Below are positions 15,235 to 23,278 of a stretch of 31,172 bases of DNA, in pieces. How positions within the stretch are numbered: the first letter of the stretch is position 1; the number at the start of each line of letters is the position of its first letter. The position numbers and the translations under genes are program-made. The notes below the pieces were generated by a model, which searched no databases, was not told the origin of the DNA, and saw only the letters and a list, made by a program, of their open reading frames with translations. Source of the DNA: CAYFHQ01 sp964342805 (GTDB taxonomy: Bacteria; Bacillota; Clostridia; Peptostreptococcales; Acidaminobacteraceae); contig CAYFHQ010000037.1 of NCBI GenBank assembly GCA_964342805.1, positions 1 to 31,172 of the forward strand. The letters are read 5' to 3'.

Positions 15235-16656
15235 CTATCCTGCCAATTTCGACTCAATCAGGGCCTTGGCACGGGCCGGGTTTGCCTGTCCCTTGGTTGC
15301 CTTCATGACCATGCCCATCAAGAAGCCAGCTGCCTCTAGACGACCGGACTGGTAGTCCTCAACAGCCTTGCCGTGGGCTGCCAAAACCTCTTCAATGACT
15401 TCGCTCAACTGGTCCTCACAGTGGATCTGGGCTAGACCCCTTTCCTCTACAATCACCATGGGTGCCTTGCCTGTTTCCATGACGGCTGCAAAGACCTCCT
15501 TGCCGGCGGTTGTGGACAGGGTCCCCTTTTCAATGAAGAGGAGAATGTCTGTCAGGGCATCAGGAGATATGGGTAGGGACTGGCCTTCCTTGTAAAAGCG
15601 AAGGACTTCAGAGACGGTCCAGTTGGCTGCCCGCTTGGCTGGCGCTCCCTTTTCAATAAGGGCTTCAAAGAAGGTAGCCACCGCCCGGTCTGCTGTTAGG
15701 ATGTCTGCCTCTTGGCTGGTGAGGCCATAGGCTTGGATGAACCGAGCCCGCTTCGCCTGGGGGAGTTCTGGCATGGACGCCTTCCCCTTTTGTATGTCCT
15801 CCTCATGAAGAACAATGGGTGGCAAGTCCGGCTCTGGGAAGTAACGATAATCGTGGGCGTCTTCCTTGGTTCTCATGGTCAGGGTCCGCCCCTTGGCAGC
15901 GTCCCACTTCCGGGTTTCCTGGCGGATTTTATGGCCTTCCCCGAAGCGATACAGTTCAGATTGACGCTTCATTTCTTTGCCAAGGGCTTTTTTTACTTCT
16001 TTAAAGGAGTTAAGGTTCTTGATCTCCACTTTGGTGTTCAGTTGGCTTTCGCCAACCTCTCGGACAGATATGTTGGCGTCACACCGGAGAGAACCTTCTT
16101 CCATACGACAATCTGAAATCTGGGCATACTGCAATATGGATTTCAGGGCCTTTAAGAAGGCCATGGCTTCCTCTTCAGACCGGATGTCCGGTTCAGTAAC
16201 AATCTCAATCAGGGGAACACCTGACCGGTTGTAGTCTATCAGAGTTGTCCCCTCATCGGTGTGGACCAGCTTGCCTGGGTCTTCTTCAATATGAATACGG
16301 GTGATCCCCACCCGTTTGACCTGGCCTCCAACCTCAATATCCAGGTAACCATCCCCACAGATGGGCAAATCAAACTGGGAGGTTTGATAGGCCTTGGGCA
16401 AGTCCGGATAGAAGTAGTTTTTCCGGTCCATCTTGTTGGTCATTTGAATGTCGCAATGAAGAGCCAGACCTGCTTTGATGGCCAGACTAGCCACTTGCTC
16501 ATTCAGGACAGGCAGGGTTCCTGGCATGCCCACACAAACGGGACAGGTCTGGGTATTGGGCGCTGCCCCAAAGGCTGTTGAGCACCCACAAAAGATTTTG
16601 GAAGCTGTATCGAGTTCCACGTGTATTTCCAATCCAATCACGGATTCATAAGTCAT
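15235..16656 (-). CDS. gatB: Asp-tRNA(Asn)/Glu-tRNA(Gln) amidotransferase subunit B
   Basis: GatB is the kinase/transamidase subunit that activates the misacylated Asp or Glu on tRNA and replaces the carboxyl with ammonia channelled from GatA. The protein opens with the signature TYESVIGLEIHVELDT. The cradle domain contains CVGMPGTLPVLNEQ, DRKNYFYPDLPKAYQTSQFDLP and DYNRSGVPLIEIVTEPD, and the tail is the helical YqeY-like domain (GFLMGMVMKATKGQANP). The start at 16656 fits family length (473 aa) and a GAGGTG ribosome site; an upstream ATG at 16695 would overlap gatA. It is last in the operon, 10 bp after gatA. Confidence 0.97.
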   Translation of the reverse strand: MTYESVIGLEIHVELDTASKIFCGCSTAFGAAPNTQTCPVCVGMPGTLPVLNEQVASLAIKAGLALHCDIQMTNKMDRKNYFYPDLPKAYQTSQFDLPICGDGYLDIEVGGQVKRVGITRIHIEEDPGKLVHTDEGTTLIDYNRSGVPLIEIVTEPDIRSEEEAMAFLKALKSILQYAQISDCRMEEGSLRCDANISVREVGESQLNTKVEIKNLNSFKEVKKALGKEMKRQSELYRFGEGHKIRQETRKWDAAKGRTLTMRTKEDAHDYRYFPEPDLPPIVLHEEDIQKGKASMPELPQAKRARFIQAYGLTSQEADILTADRAVATFFEALIEKGAPAKRAANWTVSEVLRFYKEGQSLPISPDALTDILLFIEKGTLSTTAGKEVFAAVMETGKAPMVIVEERGLAQIHCEDQLSEVIEEVLAAHGKAVEDYQSGRLEAAGFLMGMVMKATKGQANPARAKALIESKLAG

Positions 16657-16666
16657 TGTCGCCACC

Positions 16667-18118
16667 TCATTTTCTGGACGTTTTGGGTAGGTCAAGGGCT
16701 TGCTCTAGGGCGTATCCCATTGAGAAAAGCACCTCTTCCCCATACTTGGGTGCGGTGAGTTGTACACCTACTGGCAACTGGTCCACCATGCCCCCAGGAA
16801 GGGACAAGGCAGGAACACCGGCCATGTTGACGGTAACCGTAAAAATGTCTGCCAGGTACATGGACAAAGGATCATCGGTCTTTTCCCCTACCTTAAAGGG
16901 AAGAACAGGTGATGTGGGCCCAAGGATCACGTCACACTTGGCAAAGGTCATGTCGTAAATTTGGGCGATATGGTCACGATAGGCCTGGGCCTTCTTATAA
17001 TAGGCATCGTAATAGCCAGAGGAAAGGGCGTAGGTGCCGATCATGATCCGCCGCTTCACCTCTTCTCCAAAGCCCTCCGTTCGGGCCTTGACCATGAGGT
17101 CTTCTGTACTCGTAAAGTCTGACGGCCTGTGGCCGTAGCGGATACCATCAAAGCGGGCCAAGTTAGACGACGCCTCGGCAGAGGCAATCACATAATAGGC
17201 CGACAAAGCTGCTTGACCAAAGGGCATGGACACGTCTACCACCTTTGCTCCTAAGGACTCTAGAAGGTCAGCAGTGTCTTTGACCACTTGGACAATGGCT
17301 GGGTCCACTCCATCACCAATGAACTCCTTGGGTAAACCCACCGTTAAGCCTTCTATACCTCTACCTAGGGCCTCTGAATAAGACTTGGCAGGCTCCCGGC
17401 TACTGGTGGCGTCCTTGGGGTCCATGCCACTGAGGATTTCCAAGGCAAGGGCTGCGTCAGCCACACTGGTAGTTAAAGGGCCTACCTGGTCAAGGGAGGA
17501 CCCATAGGCGATCAGGCCAAACCGTGAGATTAAACCATAGGTTGGCTTGAGTCCCACCGCCCCACAAAAGGCTGCCGGTTGGCGGACAGAACCACCGGTG
17601 TCTGACCCCAAGGCCAAGGGAACAAATCCAGCGCCTACACTGGCTGCCGCTCCACCAGAGGACCCTCCTGGAACCCGGCTGGTGTCCCAAGGGTTTTTTG
17701 TAGTCTGAAAGGCTGAGTTTTCAGTAGACGACCCCATGGCAAACTCGTCCATGTTGGTCTTGCCTATGAGTACTGCGTCAGCAGCTTGTAAACGTTCAAT
17801 CACGGTTGCGTCATAGGGTGCTGTGAAGTCAGCAAGCATTTTTGACCCGCAGGTTGTGGGGGTGTCTATCATGCAGATGTTGTCTTTAATGGAGACTGGG
17901 ACGCCAAATAGGGGGCCAGGTGTATGGCCCTGGGCCAGTTTTTGGTCTAACTCCCTGGCCCGGTCCATGGCCCTTTGGCTGGTTAGGCTTAAAAAGGCGC
18001 CAATCTCTTGGTCACGCTCTTGAATATCTGCTAGAACGGCCCCTATCCACTCTTCCGTGGTGTGGTCACCGGACAGGATGGCTGTTCGGATTTGGTCTAT
18101 AGTCACTAGTGATTTCAT
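16667..18118 (-). CDS. gatA: Asp-tRNA(Asn)/Glu-tRNA(Gln) amidotransferase subunit A
   Basis: GatA is the amidase-signature glutaminase that frees ammonia for GatB. The Ser-cisSer-Lys triad is visible as Lys78 (SIKDN), Ser153 (GGSSGG) and Ser177 (GSDTGGSVRQP), each one residue before the S. aureus GatA equivalents. At 483 aa it is full length. The ATG is preceded by AGGAGGA, which overlaps the gatC stop region; only 9 bp separate the genes, so expression is coupled. It acts in the cytosol in the GatCAB heterotrimer. Confidence 0.97.
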   Translation of the reverse strand: MKSLVTIDQIRTAILSGDHTTEEWIGAVLADIQERDQEIGAFLSLTSQRAMDRARELDQKLAQGHTPGPLFGVPVSIKDNICMIDTPTTCGSKMLADFTAPYDATVIERLQAADAVLIGKTNMDEFAMGSSTENSAFQTTKNPWDTSRVPGGSSGGAAASVGAGFVPLALGSDTGGSVRQPAAFCGAVGLKPTYGLISRFGLIAYGSSLDQVGPLTTSVADAALALEILSGMDPKDATSSREPAKSYSEALGRGIEGLTVGLPKEFIGDGVDPAIVQVVKDTADLLESLGAKVVDVSMPFGQAALSAYYVIASAEASSNLARFDGIRYGHRPSDFTSTEDLMVKARTEGFGEEVKRRIMIGTYALSSGYYDAYYKKAQAYRDHIAQIYDMTFAKCDVILGPTSPVLPFKVGEKTDDPLSMYLADIFTVTVNMAGVPALSLPGGMVDQLPVGVQLTAPKYGEEVLFSMGYALEQALDLPKTSRK

Positions 18119-18127
18119 GGTCTCCTC

Positions 18128-18412
18128 CTAGTCCACTACCTTGGGGACTTCCACATAGCCGTCTTTCATGGCCTTGGTACCTGCAAAGAGTCTTTCCTGG
18201 TCTCCATATGGCTTACAAACATCTTCCCGGGTAACGGGAAGGAGGTCTGATACGCCCCTGCCCCCTGTCTCTTGTAGAGTTACTTCCGACAGGTTATGAA
18301 AGTGGTCCATGATCTGCTCAAAACTTCGGGTAAAGTCTTCTATTTGTCCGTCGTCAAATTGAAGTTTTGCCAATTTTGCGACATATTGAATTTCACTGCT
18401 TGTAATTTTCAT
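18128..18412 (-). CDS. gatC: Asp-tRNA(Asn)/Glu-tRNA(Gln) amidotransferase subunit C
   Basis: The small (94 aa) belt subunit that wraps GatA and GatB and stabilises the complex. It has the typical start (ITSSEIQYVAKLAKLQF), the central FTRSFEQIMDHFHNL helix, and an ending with DGYVEVPKVVD, where family members normally show a YFxVPKVL motif. AGGAGGA, overlapping the aspS stop codon, serves as its ribosome site. Confidence 0.95.
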   Translation of the reverse strand: MKITSSEIQYVAKLAKLQFDDGQIEDFTRSFEQIMDHFHNLSEVTLQETGGRGVSDLLPVTREDVCKPYGDQERLFAGTKAMKDGYVEVPKVVD

Positions 18413-18424
18413 GGTTATGTCCTC

Positions 18425-19717
18425 CTAAGGGGTCAACCTGTTAAGGTCCCGGGGTAGTAGGACCGCTTGTCGAATGTTGTCTAGGCCCAGGATCATCATG
18501 GTGATCCGCTCCAGACCGATTGCAAATCCGCCATGGGGCGGCATGCCGTACCGGAAACTCTCCATGTAGAAATCCACAGACCCTGGGTCGATATCAAAGT
18601 CTTTGAAGTTCTGTACCAACTGATGATAATCATGAATCCGCTGGCCACCTGTGGTGATTTCAAGACCCCTGAAGATCAGGTCAAAGCTCTTGGTCGTGCC
18701 TGGCACGTCTGCGTCAGGCATGGTGTAGGCCGGGCGCTTGTCCGCTGGGTATTTGGTGAGGAAGACAAAGTCACTTCCGTAGGTTTCTTGTATATGCTTG
18801 GAGAGAATTTTTTCACCTTCTGCGTCGATCCCCGACTTGGGAGAGGGCTTTCCATACTCCTCTAAAAGAATGTCCTGTGCTTCTGCCAGGGCCATCCGAG
18901 GAATGCTGTCAATCTTGGGCAAGGTGACCTGAAGACGTTCCAAGGCTGGACCACAGGTGGCTTCTAAGTGGGAGAATATATACTTGAGTAGGTCTTCTTC
19001 CAGGTCCATGAGTTCTTCCTCGGACTCAATAAAACCCATTTCCACGTCTAGACTCACATACTCGTTGAGGTGCCTCCAGGTACTATGAAGTTCTGCCCGG
19101 TAGGCATGGCCAATTTCGAAAACCCGCTCAAAGCCTGCACCCACCATCATTTGCTTGTAGAACTGGGGCGACTGGGCCAGGAAGGTTCTACGACCAAAGT
19201 AGTCCACCGTGAAGACTTCAGACCCGCCTTCCGTCTCCGAGGCAATGATCTTTGGTGTATGGACTTCGCTGAATCGTTGGCCCCTCAAGTAGGACCGAAA
19301 GGCTTCTACGATCTCTTCTTGAACGGTGAAGACAGCTCTTCGGTCAGGCCGCCGGAGCGACAGGTAACGGTAGTCCAGCTGCTTTTCAAAGGTGGCGTCA
19401 ATATCCCGTCCGTTAATGGAAAAGGGAAGAAGGTCATAATGGGCCTGGCCTAGGACGCTCAGGTCTTGTACGATCACTTCTATCCCCATGGGGGCCTTGG
19501 GGTTTTCTTGAACGCGTCCTGTTAGACAGACACTCACTTCCGCAGTAAGCTGGTCTAGCGCAGGTCCCTCGTCGACCACAAGTTGCACGACTCCAGTCTT
19601 ATCCCGCAGGAGAACAAAGGCAAAACCCTTCATTTTCCGTACTTTATGAATCCAACCCTTCAGTTCTACTTCATGACCTACACGGTCTTTCAACTCTGTT
19701 ACGAACAACTTCTTCAT
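18425..19717 (-). CDS. aspS: Archaeal-type, probably non-discriminating aspartyl-tRNA synthetase
   Basis: A 430-residue class IIb synthetase of the short archaeal/AspRS2 type, without the ~100-aa insertion of bacterial AspRS. It has an OB-fold anticodon domain (1-100), then the catalytic core with FRGLEITTGGQRIHDY and motif 3 GMPPHGGFAIGLERITM. In this type, a His and a Pro in the anticodon domain mark relaxed enzymes (His28 and Pro77 in Deinococcus AspRS2). Here His24 (GWIHKVRK) and Pro76 (NPKAPMG) appear equivalent. Linkage to gatCAB and the Asn-reading T-box support charging tRNA(Asn) with Asp for later amidation. It is first in the operon, with ribosome site AGAGGAGGA. Confidence 0.93.
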   Translation of the reverse strand: MKKLFVTELKDRVGHEVELKGWIHKVRKMKGFAFVLLRDKTGVVQLVVDEGPALDQLTAEVSVCLTGRVQENPKAPMGIEVIVQDLSVLGQAHYDLLPFSINGRDIDATFEKQLDYRYLSLRRPDRRAVFTVQEEIVEAFRSYLRGQRFSEVHTPKIIASETEGGSEVFTVDYFGRRTFLAQSPQFYKQMMVGAGFERVFEIGHAYRAELHSTWRHLNEYVSLDVEMGFIESEEELMDLEEDLLKYIFSHLEATCGPALERLQVTLPKIDSIPRMALAEAQDILLEEYGKPSPKSGIDAEGEKILSKHIQETYGSDFVFLTKYPADKRPAYTMPDADVPGTTKSFDLIFRGLEITTGGQRIHDYHQLVQNFKDFDIDPGSVDFYMESFRYGMPPHGGFAIGLERITMMILGLDNIRQAVLLPRDLNRLTP

Positions 19718-19770
19718 GTCTTCCTCCTCTTGTCGCTTCTGTACACCTAGGAAAAAGGTCAGTAGAACAA

Positions 19771-19824
19771 TAAAAAAAGTCTTTCGTCACTCCACAAGCA
19801 ATGCTTATGAAGGGACGAAAGACT
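19771..19824 (-). terminator. T-box attenuator terminator
   Basis: AGTCTTTCGTC (19824-19814) pairs perfectly with GACGAAAGACT (19789-19779) and is followed by seven T. It competes with the T-box antiterminator. Confidence 0.93.
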
Positions 19825-20053
19825 TCTTTCGTGGTGCCACCCTACTTCGTCTGTAAACAGACGCTCTTTTCCCGGTACGGAAGTCTCCTTCGATACCTGC
19901 CAGCAAGATAACGGGCTGGGACCGTCCAAGCCTACTCTCCTAAAGAGGATTTCGGTTGGCAGCTCAGAGATGTTCTTCGTTCACACTTCCTGTGTTGATC
20001 TCTCACCATCATCAACTCGCTCATACAATCTCGTGTGAAGTACTCTTCTCGTC
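19771..20053 (-). promoter_or_regulatory. T-box riboswitch controlling aspS-gatCAB, overlapping Glu/Asn specifier
   Basis: The minus strand carries the T-box core AGGGTGGCACCACG (19843-19830), the stem I start GACGAGAAGAGTA (20053-20041) whose AGTA pairs with a GAA loop-E element, and the distal-loop GATGGTGAGAGATC. In the specifier strand, GAAGAACATC contains AAC (19974-19972, Asn) and, shifted by one base, GAA (19975-19973, Glu). No GAC (Asp) is there. The antiterminator bulge TGGC would pair with an acceptor end carrying discriminator G73, as in bacterial tRNA(Asn) and tRNA(Glu). Uncharged tRNA should permit readthrough into aspS. Confidence 0.95.
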
Positions 20054-20089
20054 AAAGCTTTTGAATAATCATTCACTGATTTGAATATG

Positions 20090-20118
20090 ATTCTAGATCA
20101 TTCCAAAAGACTTGTCAA
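20090..20118 (-). promoter_or_regulatory. Promoter of the aspS-gatCAB operon
   Basis: TTGACA (20118-20113), 17-bp spacer, TAGAAT (20095-20090) on the minus strand, just ahead of the T-box leader. Confidence 0.85.
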
Positions 20119-20138
20119 TGCTTTTGACAAACTTTTTT

Positions 20139-20173
20139 GAAAAAAAGGATGACTCCTAGGGAGACATCCTTCT
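20139..20173 (-). terminator. Terminator of the XRE/coiled-coil operon
   Basis: AAGGATG-t-CTCC pairs with GGAG-t-CATCCTT and is followed by a long T-run on the minus strand. It separates this operon from the aspS promoter. Confidence 0.9.
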
Positions 20174-20245
20174 TGTTTGACCCAGTGAAACCACTGGACT
20201 CCCTGTCTTGGGAATAGGTTTTCGTCCTTGCAAAAGGTAGTTGTA

Positions 20246-20584
20246 TTATTTGTTGCATTCCTCTTCGCTCATCAGGATTCGTTTAAAATGACAAAGTTCT
20301 CGAAGCCTACGCTGGTTCGCTTCCAGTTCTTCCATTGTACGTCTGACCTGCTTTTCAACCTGCTTGACCTCTGTGGTCAGCACGCGAATAGCTTCTTTCT
20401 GAAGCGCTTGCTCCAGAGGACTGCCCGGCCCCGTCAGTTGCTGAATGATCTGGACGAGTCTTTCACGACTTGCCTGCTCATCATGGAGCTTGGTTTGCAC
20501 TTGACTTGATTTTAGCCGATATTCAGCGACCAATTGGTCGATTTCCCCAATACGGTTTCGGTAGCCCTCCATGAATGTATCCAT
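20246..20584 (-). CDS. Small coiled-coil protein of unknown function
   Basis: 112 residues, charged and almost wholly helical, with heptad-like stretches (IGEIDQLVAEYRLKSSQVQTKL and VLTTEVKQVEKQVRRTMEELEANQRRLRELC) split near the middle by GPGSP, which suggests a helical hairpin. There is no TM segment or enzyme motif. Met at 20584 is preferred because GGAGGTGG lies 4 nt upstream; an in-frame ATG at 20608 has no such site. It lies 42 bp after a small XRE gene on the same strand and before a terminator, so the two form an operon. I do not recognise the family; it could be a regulator partner or a remnant of a mobile-element module. Confidence 0.75.
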   Translation of the reverse strand: MDTFMEGYRNRIGEIDQLVAEYRLKSSQVQTKLHDEQASRERLVQIIQQLTGPGSPLEQALQKEAIRVLTTEVKQVEKQVRRTMEELEANQRRLRELCHFKRILMSEEECNK

Positions 20585-20626
20585 GAGACCACCTCCGTAC
20601 CACACCATTTATGTATATACTTACAA

Positions 20627-20815
20627 CTACTCAAAAAACAGAACGTTGATGTCCGATTGCAGGATGACTGCAATTTTCTTAGCGATATTCAGGGACGGAT
20701 TTCTAGACCCATTCTCAATCATACCGTAATAAGAACGTGAAACACCAAGTTGTTCTGCAATGTCCTTTTGCGTAAATCCGGACGCTTTTCTCAACTGTGT
20801 GAGTGTTACGCGCAT
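20627..20815 (-). CDS. Small XRE family transcriptional regulator
   Basis: A 62-residue single-domain Cro/CI-like regulator: LTQLRKASGFTQKDIAEQLGVSRSYYGMIENGSRNPSLNIAKKIAVIL forms the complete helix-turn-helix, with the SR-Y recognition helix. Such minimal proteins usually act as phage or plasmid-type repressors. Its promoter carries a palindrome in the spacer, which suggests autoregulation. It is first gene of a two-gene operon with the coiled-coil protein, divergent from another XRE gene. Confidence 0.88.
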   Translation of the reverse strand: MRVTLTQLRKASGFTQKDIAEQLGVSRSYYGMIENGSRNPSLNIAKKIAVILQSDINVLFFE

Positions 20816-20858
20816 TTGCCACCTCCAGTATCGCCAGCTTGCGCTTACCTACTCTTCC

Positions 20859-20887
20859 AGTTTATTGCAACGGTGCGTTGCAGTCAA
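20859..20887 (-). promoter_or_regulatory. Promoter of the leftward XRE operon, palindrome in spacer
   Basis: TTGACT (20887-20882), 17-bp spacer, TAAACT (20864-20859). Nearly all of the spacer is the palindrome TGCAAC-gcacc-GTTGCA (20882-20866), a likely operator. Confidence 0.7.
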
Positions 20888-20951
20888 GGTGTATTCGACA
20901 CAATTAGCCAATTTTCGCTTTTTTTCGCACAATTCCATTTCACAAGATGCA

Positions 20952-20968
20952 ACTATATGTGATATAGT
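20952..20968 (+). promoter_or_regulatory. Palindromic operator over the -10 of the rightward XRE gene
   Basis: ACTATATGTGATATAGT: perfect 7-bp arms with a 3-bp centre. The right arm contains the TATAGT -10 for the gene starting at 20986. The -35 is weak. Confidence 0.6.
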
Positions 20969-20985
20969 GAAAGCAGGAGGCTGCT

Positions 20986-21279
20986 ATGAACATTGCAGAA
21001 CATATTGTCATATTGCGGAAAGAAAGTCGTTTGACGCAAGAACAACTCGCTGAAACACTGGGCATTACACGGGGTTCTCTCTCCATGTATGAGATCGGAA
21101 AACGAGAACCAGACCTCCACACTGTTGTTCGAATTGCGGAATATTTTAACGTGAGCACCGATTATATCCTTGGTGTTTCCACTGCACGACGACCGCTGTC
21201 CCTGGAAGGACTCACAGAAGAAGACCAAAAGACGCTTATGAGCTGGATTCATGACCGTTTAGAAAAGAATAGCCGCTGA
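20986..21279 (+). CDS. XRE family transcriptional regulator (ImmR/SinR-like)
   Basis: 97 residues. The helix-turn-helix at 5-60 (VILRKESRLTQEQLAETLGI, RGSLSMYEIGKREPDLHTVVRIAEYF) is followed by NVSTDYILGVS, the conserved end of many Firmicute phage/ICE immunity repressors, and a short acidic tail. The AGGAGG ribosome site is followed by ATG at 20986. The stop codon lies inside the 5' arm of its terminator. With the divergent XRE operon it makes a lambda CI/Cro-like switch layout, though no integrase or structural gene is nearby. Confidence 0.9.
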   Translation: MNIAEHIVILRKESRLTQEQLAETLGITRGSLSMYEIGKREPDLHTVVRIAEYFNVSTDYILGVSTARRPLSLEGLTEEDQKTLMSWIHDRLEKNSR

Positions 21280-21304
21280 AGCCAATCGCTTCAGCGGCAT
21301 TTTT
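21272..21304 (+). terminator. Terminator of the rightward XRE gene
   Basis: A perfect 11-bp stem (GCCGCTGAAGC/GCTTCAGCGGC, 5-nt loop) plus a T-run on the plus strand; it includes the gene's TGA stop. Confidence 0.93.
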
Positions 21305-21384
21305 TATTTGGTCGTGGTATTTAGTAACAATTTTACCTTTTACAAGTTCTGTAGTTTACAGTTAATATGTTCGAATAATAAACA

Positions 21385-23175
21385 CTAAGAGACATTGGTT
21401 CCAGCTACTTGTAAGGAATCGGGAATATATCCCTTGAACTGGGCGTGGAAGAGACCCGAGTAAATACCGCCTTGGACCAGCAGACTTTCATGGTCACCCT
21501 GCTCAGCGATCCCCTTGTCTGTCAAGACAATGATCTCGTCTGCACTACGAATGGTGGACAGTCTGTGGGCAATAACAATGGTTGTCCGTCCCTTGGACAG
21601 GGCCTCCAGGGCCGTCTGAATTTGAATTTCCGTTTCATTGTCCAGGGCCGATGTGGCTTCATCCAAGATCAGGATCGGTGGATTTTTCAGGAAGACCCGT
21701 GCAATGGAAATCCGCTGTTTTTGGCCCCCTGACAGCATAACACCCTTCTCACCCACATAGGAATCATAGCCTTCTGGTAGTCCCATGATAAAGTCGTGGA
21801 TTTTTGCATTTTTAGCTGCTTCAACAATCTCTTCATGGCTGGCGTCGATCCGGCCATAAGCAATGTTTTCCTTAACCGTCCCCGAGAACAGGAAGACATT
21901 CTGCTGGACAATCCCGACATTCTTTCGAAGGGACTTGAGGGACAAGTCCCGAATGTCCTGGCCATCAATGCAGATAGCTCCTTCTGACACATCATAAAAA
22001 CGAGGAATCAAGTGGATCAGGGTGGTCTTACCTCCACCGGATGGACCCACCAAGGCTAAGGTCTTACCCGATGCCACGGACAGGTTCAAGTTGTGAAGAA
22101 CCTTTGAAGCGTCGTTTTCATATGCAAACGTCACGTCTTCCAGGGTGATATCTCCGGAAATTGTGGTTGGAGAGTGCGCATCTTCCCGGTCGACGATAGC
22201 CGGCTCTGTGTCCATGATTTCAATAAAACGGTCAAAGCCTGCCATGGCTCTTTGGTACTGCTCTGTGAAGGACATGAGTCGCTGGACTGGCTTCATGAAG
22301 AAGTTGACCAACATGAGGAAGGCCACCAACTCACCCACGTTCATGGACCCACCAATGACGAAATAACCTCCAAGGGTCAGGACGGTCGTATTGAGTAGAC
22401 CAATGGAGAAGTTCATGCCACTGAAGAAATTGGCCATGACCTTAAAGGAGGTTTGGACCGCGTCCCTGTAGGCCATGTTGCCCCGCTCAAAACGTTTGAT
22501 TTCATGGCCCTCATTGGCAAAGGCCTTGACCACCCGCACACCGGAAATGGAGTCTTCCAGGGTAGCGTTGACGTCTGCTATGGTCTCCCGCATACGTTTA
22601 AAGGACTGGGACATTTTCTTTCTTTGTCTCATGGCAATATGCATCATAAAGGGGACAAACAAGGCCACAACTAAGGCCAACCGCCACTCATATTGGATCA
22701 TAATCAATATGGACCCACCGAACATAACAGCACTGATAAAGACGTCCTCAGGCCCGTGGTGGGCAAACTCCGCCAGGTTGTCCAGGTCATTGACGATACG
22801 GGACATGATCTTACCGGTCTTCATCCGGTCAAACCAGGCATGGGGCAGGGTTTGTATATGTTCAAATATGTCTTTTCTAAGGTCAAACTCCAGCCTTACG
22901 CCCATAACGTGGCCCCAATAGTTAATAAAGTGGGACAGGAAGTAACGGAGTATGTAAATCCCCACCAAGACTGCTGCTATGGTGATGACCATGGATGTGT
23001 CCTTGCTTACGATAACGTCATTGACCATGGTTTCTGACAGGACTGGCAGGACCAAGTCCGACGCAGCCAAGCCAAAGGCACACAGCATGTCAGCTGCAAA
23101 GAGCTTCCAATGGGGTTTGTAGTACTTTAAAAAACGTTTCATCTTACTTGTCTTCAAATAGGCCTCCACTCTCAC
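21385..23175 (-). CDS. ABC half-transporter, exporter type (TMD-NBD fusion, MsbA/LmrA/BmrA-like)
   Basis: A 596-residue type IV ABC exporter expected to work as a homodimer. Six TM helices occupy residues ~25-325. The nucleotide-binding domain has Walker A GPSGGGKTT (~380), Q-loop VQQNVFLFSGTV, signature LSGGQKQR, Walker B ILILDEATSALD and H-loop IVIAHRLST. The substrate is unknown; drugs, lipids or peptides are all possible. The GTG at 23175 has AAGGG 10 nt upstream, but the internal ATG at 23142 (MKRFLKYYKPHW) begins the conserved part and is a possible alternative start. No partner half-transporter is adjacent. Confidence 0.93.
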   Translation of the reverse strand: MRVEAYLKTSKMKRFLKYYKPHWKLFAADMLCAFGLAASDLVLPVLSETMVNDVIVSKDTSMVITIAAVLVGIYILRYFLSHFINYWGHVMGVRLEFDLRKDIFEHIQTLPHAWFDRMKTGKIMSRIVNDLDNLAEFAHHGPEDVFISAVMFGGSILIMIQYEWRLALVVALFVPFMMHIAMRQRKKMSQSFKRMRETIADVNATLEDSISGVRVVKAFANEGHEIKRFERGNMAYRDAVQTSFKVMANFFSGMNFSIGLLNTTVLTLGGYFVIGGSMNVGELVAFLMLVNFFMKPVQRLMSFTEQYQRAMAGFDRFIEIMDTEPAIVDREDAHSPTTISGDITLEDVTFAYENDASKVLHNLNLSVASGKTLALVGPSGGGKTTLIHLIPRFYDVSEGAICIDGQDIRDLSLKSLRKNVGIVQQNVFLFSGTVKENIAYGRIDASHEEIVEAAKNAKIHDFIMGLPEGYDSYVGEKGVMLSGGQKQRISIARVFLKNPPILILDEATSALDNETEIQIQTALEALSKGRTTIVIAHRLSTIRSADEIIVLTDKGIAEQGDHESLLVQGGIYSGLFHAQFKGYIPDSLQVAGTNVS

Positions 23176-23216
23176 CTTTTCATAACCCTTGGGTCAGTAT
23201 AACAAAGTTTTGGGAC

Positions 23217-23250
23217 ACGAAAAAGACTACAAGCAGAGTTTGTAGTCTTT
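23217..23250 (-). terminator. Terminator of the broken MATE gene
   Basis: AAAGACTACAA pairs with TTGTAGTCTTT (7-nt loop), with a T-run on the minus strand. Confidence 0.88.
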
Positions 23251-23278
23251 CTGTAAAATATTTTGAACGTTTACCTAT

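Noticed and set aside
15712..16116. Long open frame on the plus strand within gatB
   Set aside because: It lies wholly inside a highly conserved gene on the other strand, with no ribosome site and no protein-like composition.
22475..22921. 148-codon open frame on the plus strand inside the ABC transporter gene
   Set aside because: Antisense shadow of the transporter's TM domain; no start signal and low-complexity content.
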